Assembly: GCF_021811875.1 (NCBI RefSeq)
Contig: NZ_JAJBJD010000049.1
Location: forward strand, 1 to 6,949
DNA: 6,949 nt
Source of the DNA: Candidatus Bandiella numerosa
GTDB taxonomy: Bacteria > Pseudomonadota > Alphaproteobacteria > Rickettsiales > Midichloriaceae
Direction: 5' to 3'
Shown in pieces: positions 6,643-6,949 of this stretch. Positions within the stretch are counted from its first letter, which is position 1. Each line of letters opens with the position of its first letter. The position numbers and the translations under genes were made by a program. Below the pieces are notes generated by a model. It saw only the letters and a list, made by a program, of their open reading frames with translations. It made no database searches and was not told the origin of the DNA.

Positions 6643-6949
6643 ATGCAATCAATTTCAAGCTTAAAATTTCTAAAACCATATTTAAAACAGCAAAAGATAA
6701 AGTTGATCATTATGTTTTCAGCATTAATTATCACCTCCTCTTCTGTTTTAATTTTTAGTAAATATCTAAGCTACATAATAGATCACTTTTTTTTTCATTC
6801 AATGAATCCTGATTTTTTAAAATTTTTTTTATATCAAAATTTATTGATATTAATTTTAGCAATTGGAACAGCAATGAGATATTATTTTACAACTTCAATT
6901 GGAGAATATATAGTTCTTAATATTAAAAAAGATCTATTTGGTCATTTAC
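6643..6949 (+). CDS. MsbA-type (ABCB-like) ABC exporter, N-terminal part, cut by the window edge
   Basis: The first 102 residues are visible and the frame is open at the right edge. These exporters combine a six-helix membrane domain with an ATPase domain and work as dimers in the inner membrane; many flip lipids such as lipid A or export drugs. A first membrane helix spans about 20-39 and a second about 61-82, separated by a periplasmic loop with SYIIDHFF. The second helix leads into RYYFTTSIGEYIVLNIKKDL (79-98), which corresponds to the family pattern R-x(7)-GE-x-V-x(2)-x-I/L-R/K-x-D/x-L/V before the first cytoplasmic loop. The following GHL fits the usual (Y/F)-x-HLL. The ATG at 6643 is the first in frame after upstream stops; only a weak AAGTGA lies before it. 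A full protein would be expected to have about 570-600 residues. Substrate cannot be told from this fragment, and msbA itself is only one possibility. The gene is divergent from the Do-type protease. Confidence 0.8.
   Translation, partial: MQSISSLKFLKPYLKQQKIKLIIMFSALIITSSSVLIFSKYLSYIIDHFFFHSMNPDFLKFFLYQNLLILILAIGTAMRYYFTTSIGEYIVLNIKKDLFGHL

Overview
The window comes from an AT-rich bacterial genome (roughly 30% G+C by eye). The translation initiation factor IF-2 and the oligopeptidase B-like enzyme both read as alphaproteobacterial. Low G+C, AT-only spacers, nearly absent Shine-Dalgarno sequences and scrambled gene order suggest a host-associated lineage such as Rickettsiales or Holosporales. 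That placement is inference; no rRNA or lineage-specific marker is present.

Layout from left to right. Bases 1-98 hold the start of an unidentified minus-strand reading frame that runs off the window. Bases 106-241 hold what looks like the left end of a decayed IS3-family insertion sequence: a terminal-repeat-like sequence followed 79 bases later by the first codons of an orfA-type transposase, which stops after 18 codons. Three complete minus-strand genes follow: an oligopeptidase B-like S9 serine peptidase (300-2363), infB (2538-5000), and a periplasmic Do/HtrA-type protease with two PDZ domains (5121-6569). At the right edge a plus-strand gene starts at 6643, diverging from the protease gene. 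It encodes the first 102 residues of an MsbA-type (ABCB-like) ABC exporter membrane domain and is cut by the window end.

The three complete genes lie in the same direction with gaps of 174 and 120 bases. The 120-base gap upstream of infB contains a good candidate promoter, so infB is probably transcribed on its own. The 73-base gap between the protease and the exporter holds candidate divergent promoters and a 12-base palindrome. The genes do not form a recognisable pathway. They are housekeeping functions in translation, cytosolic peptide turnover, envelope protein quality control and envelope export. I found no CRISPR array, tRNA, rRNA, toxin-antitoxin pair, defence system or other clearly novel system. 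The points most worth following up are the IS relic, the altered specificity residues of the oligopeptidase, and the isolation of infB from its usual partners.
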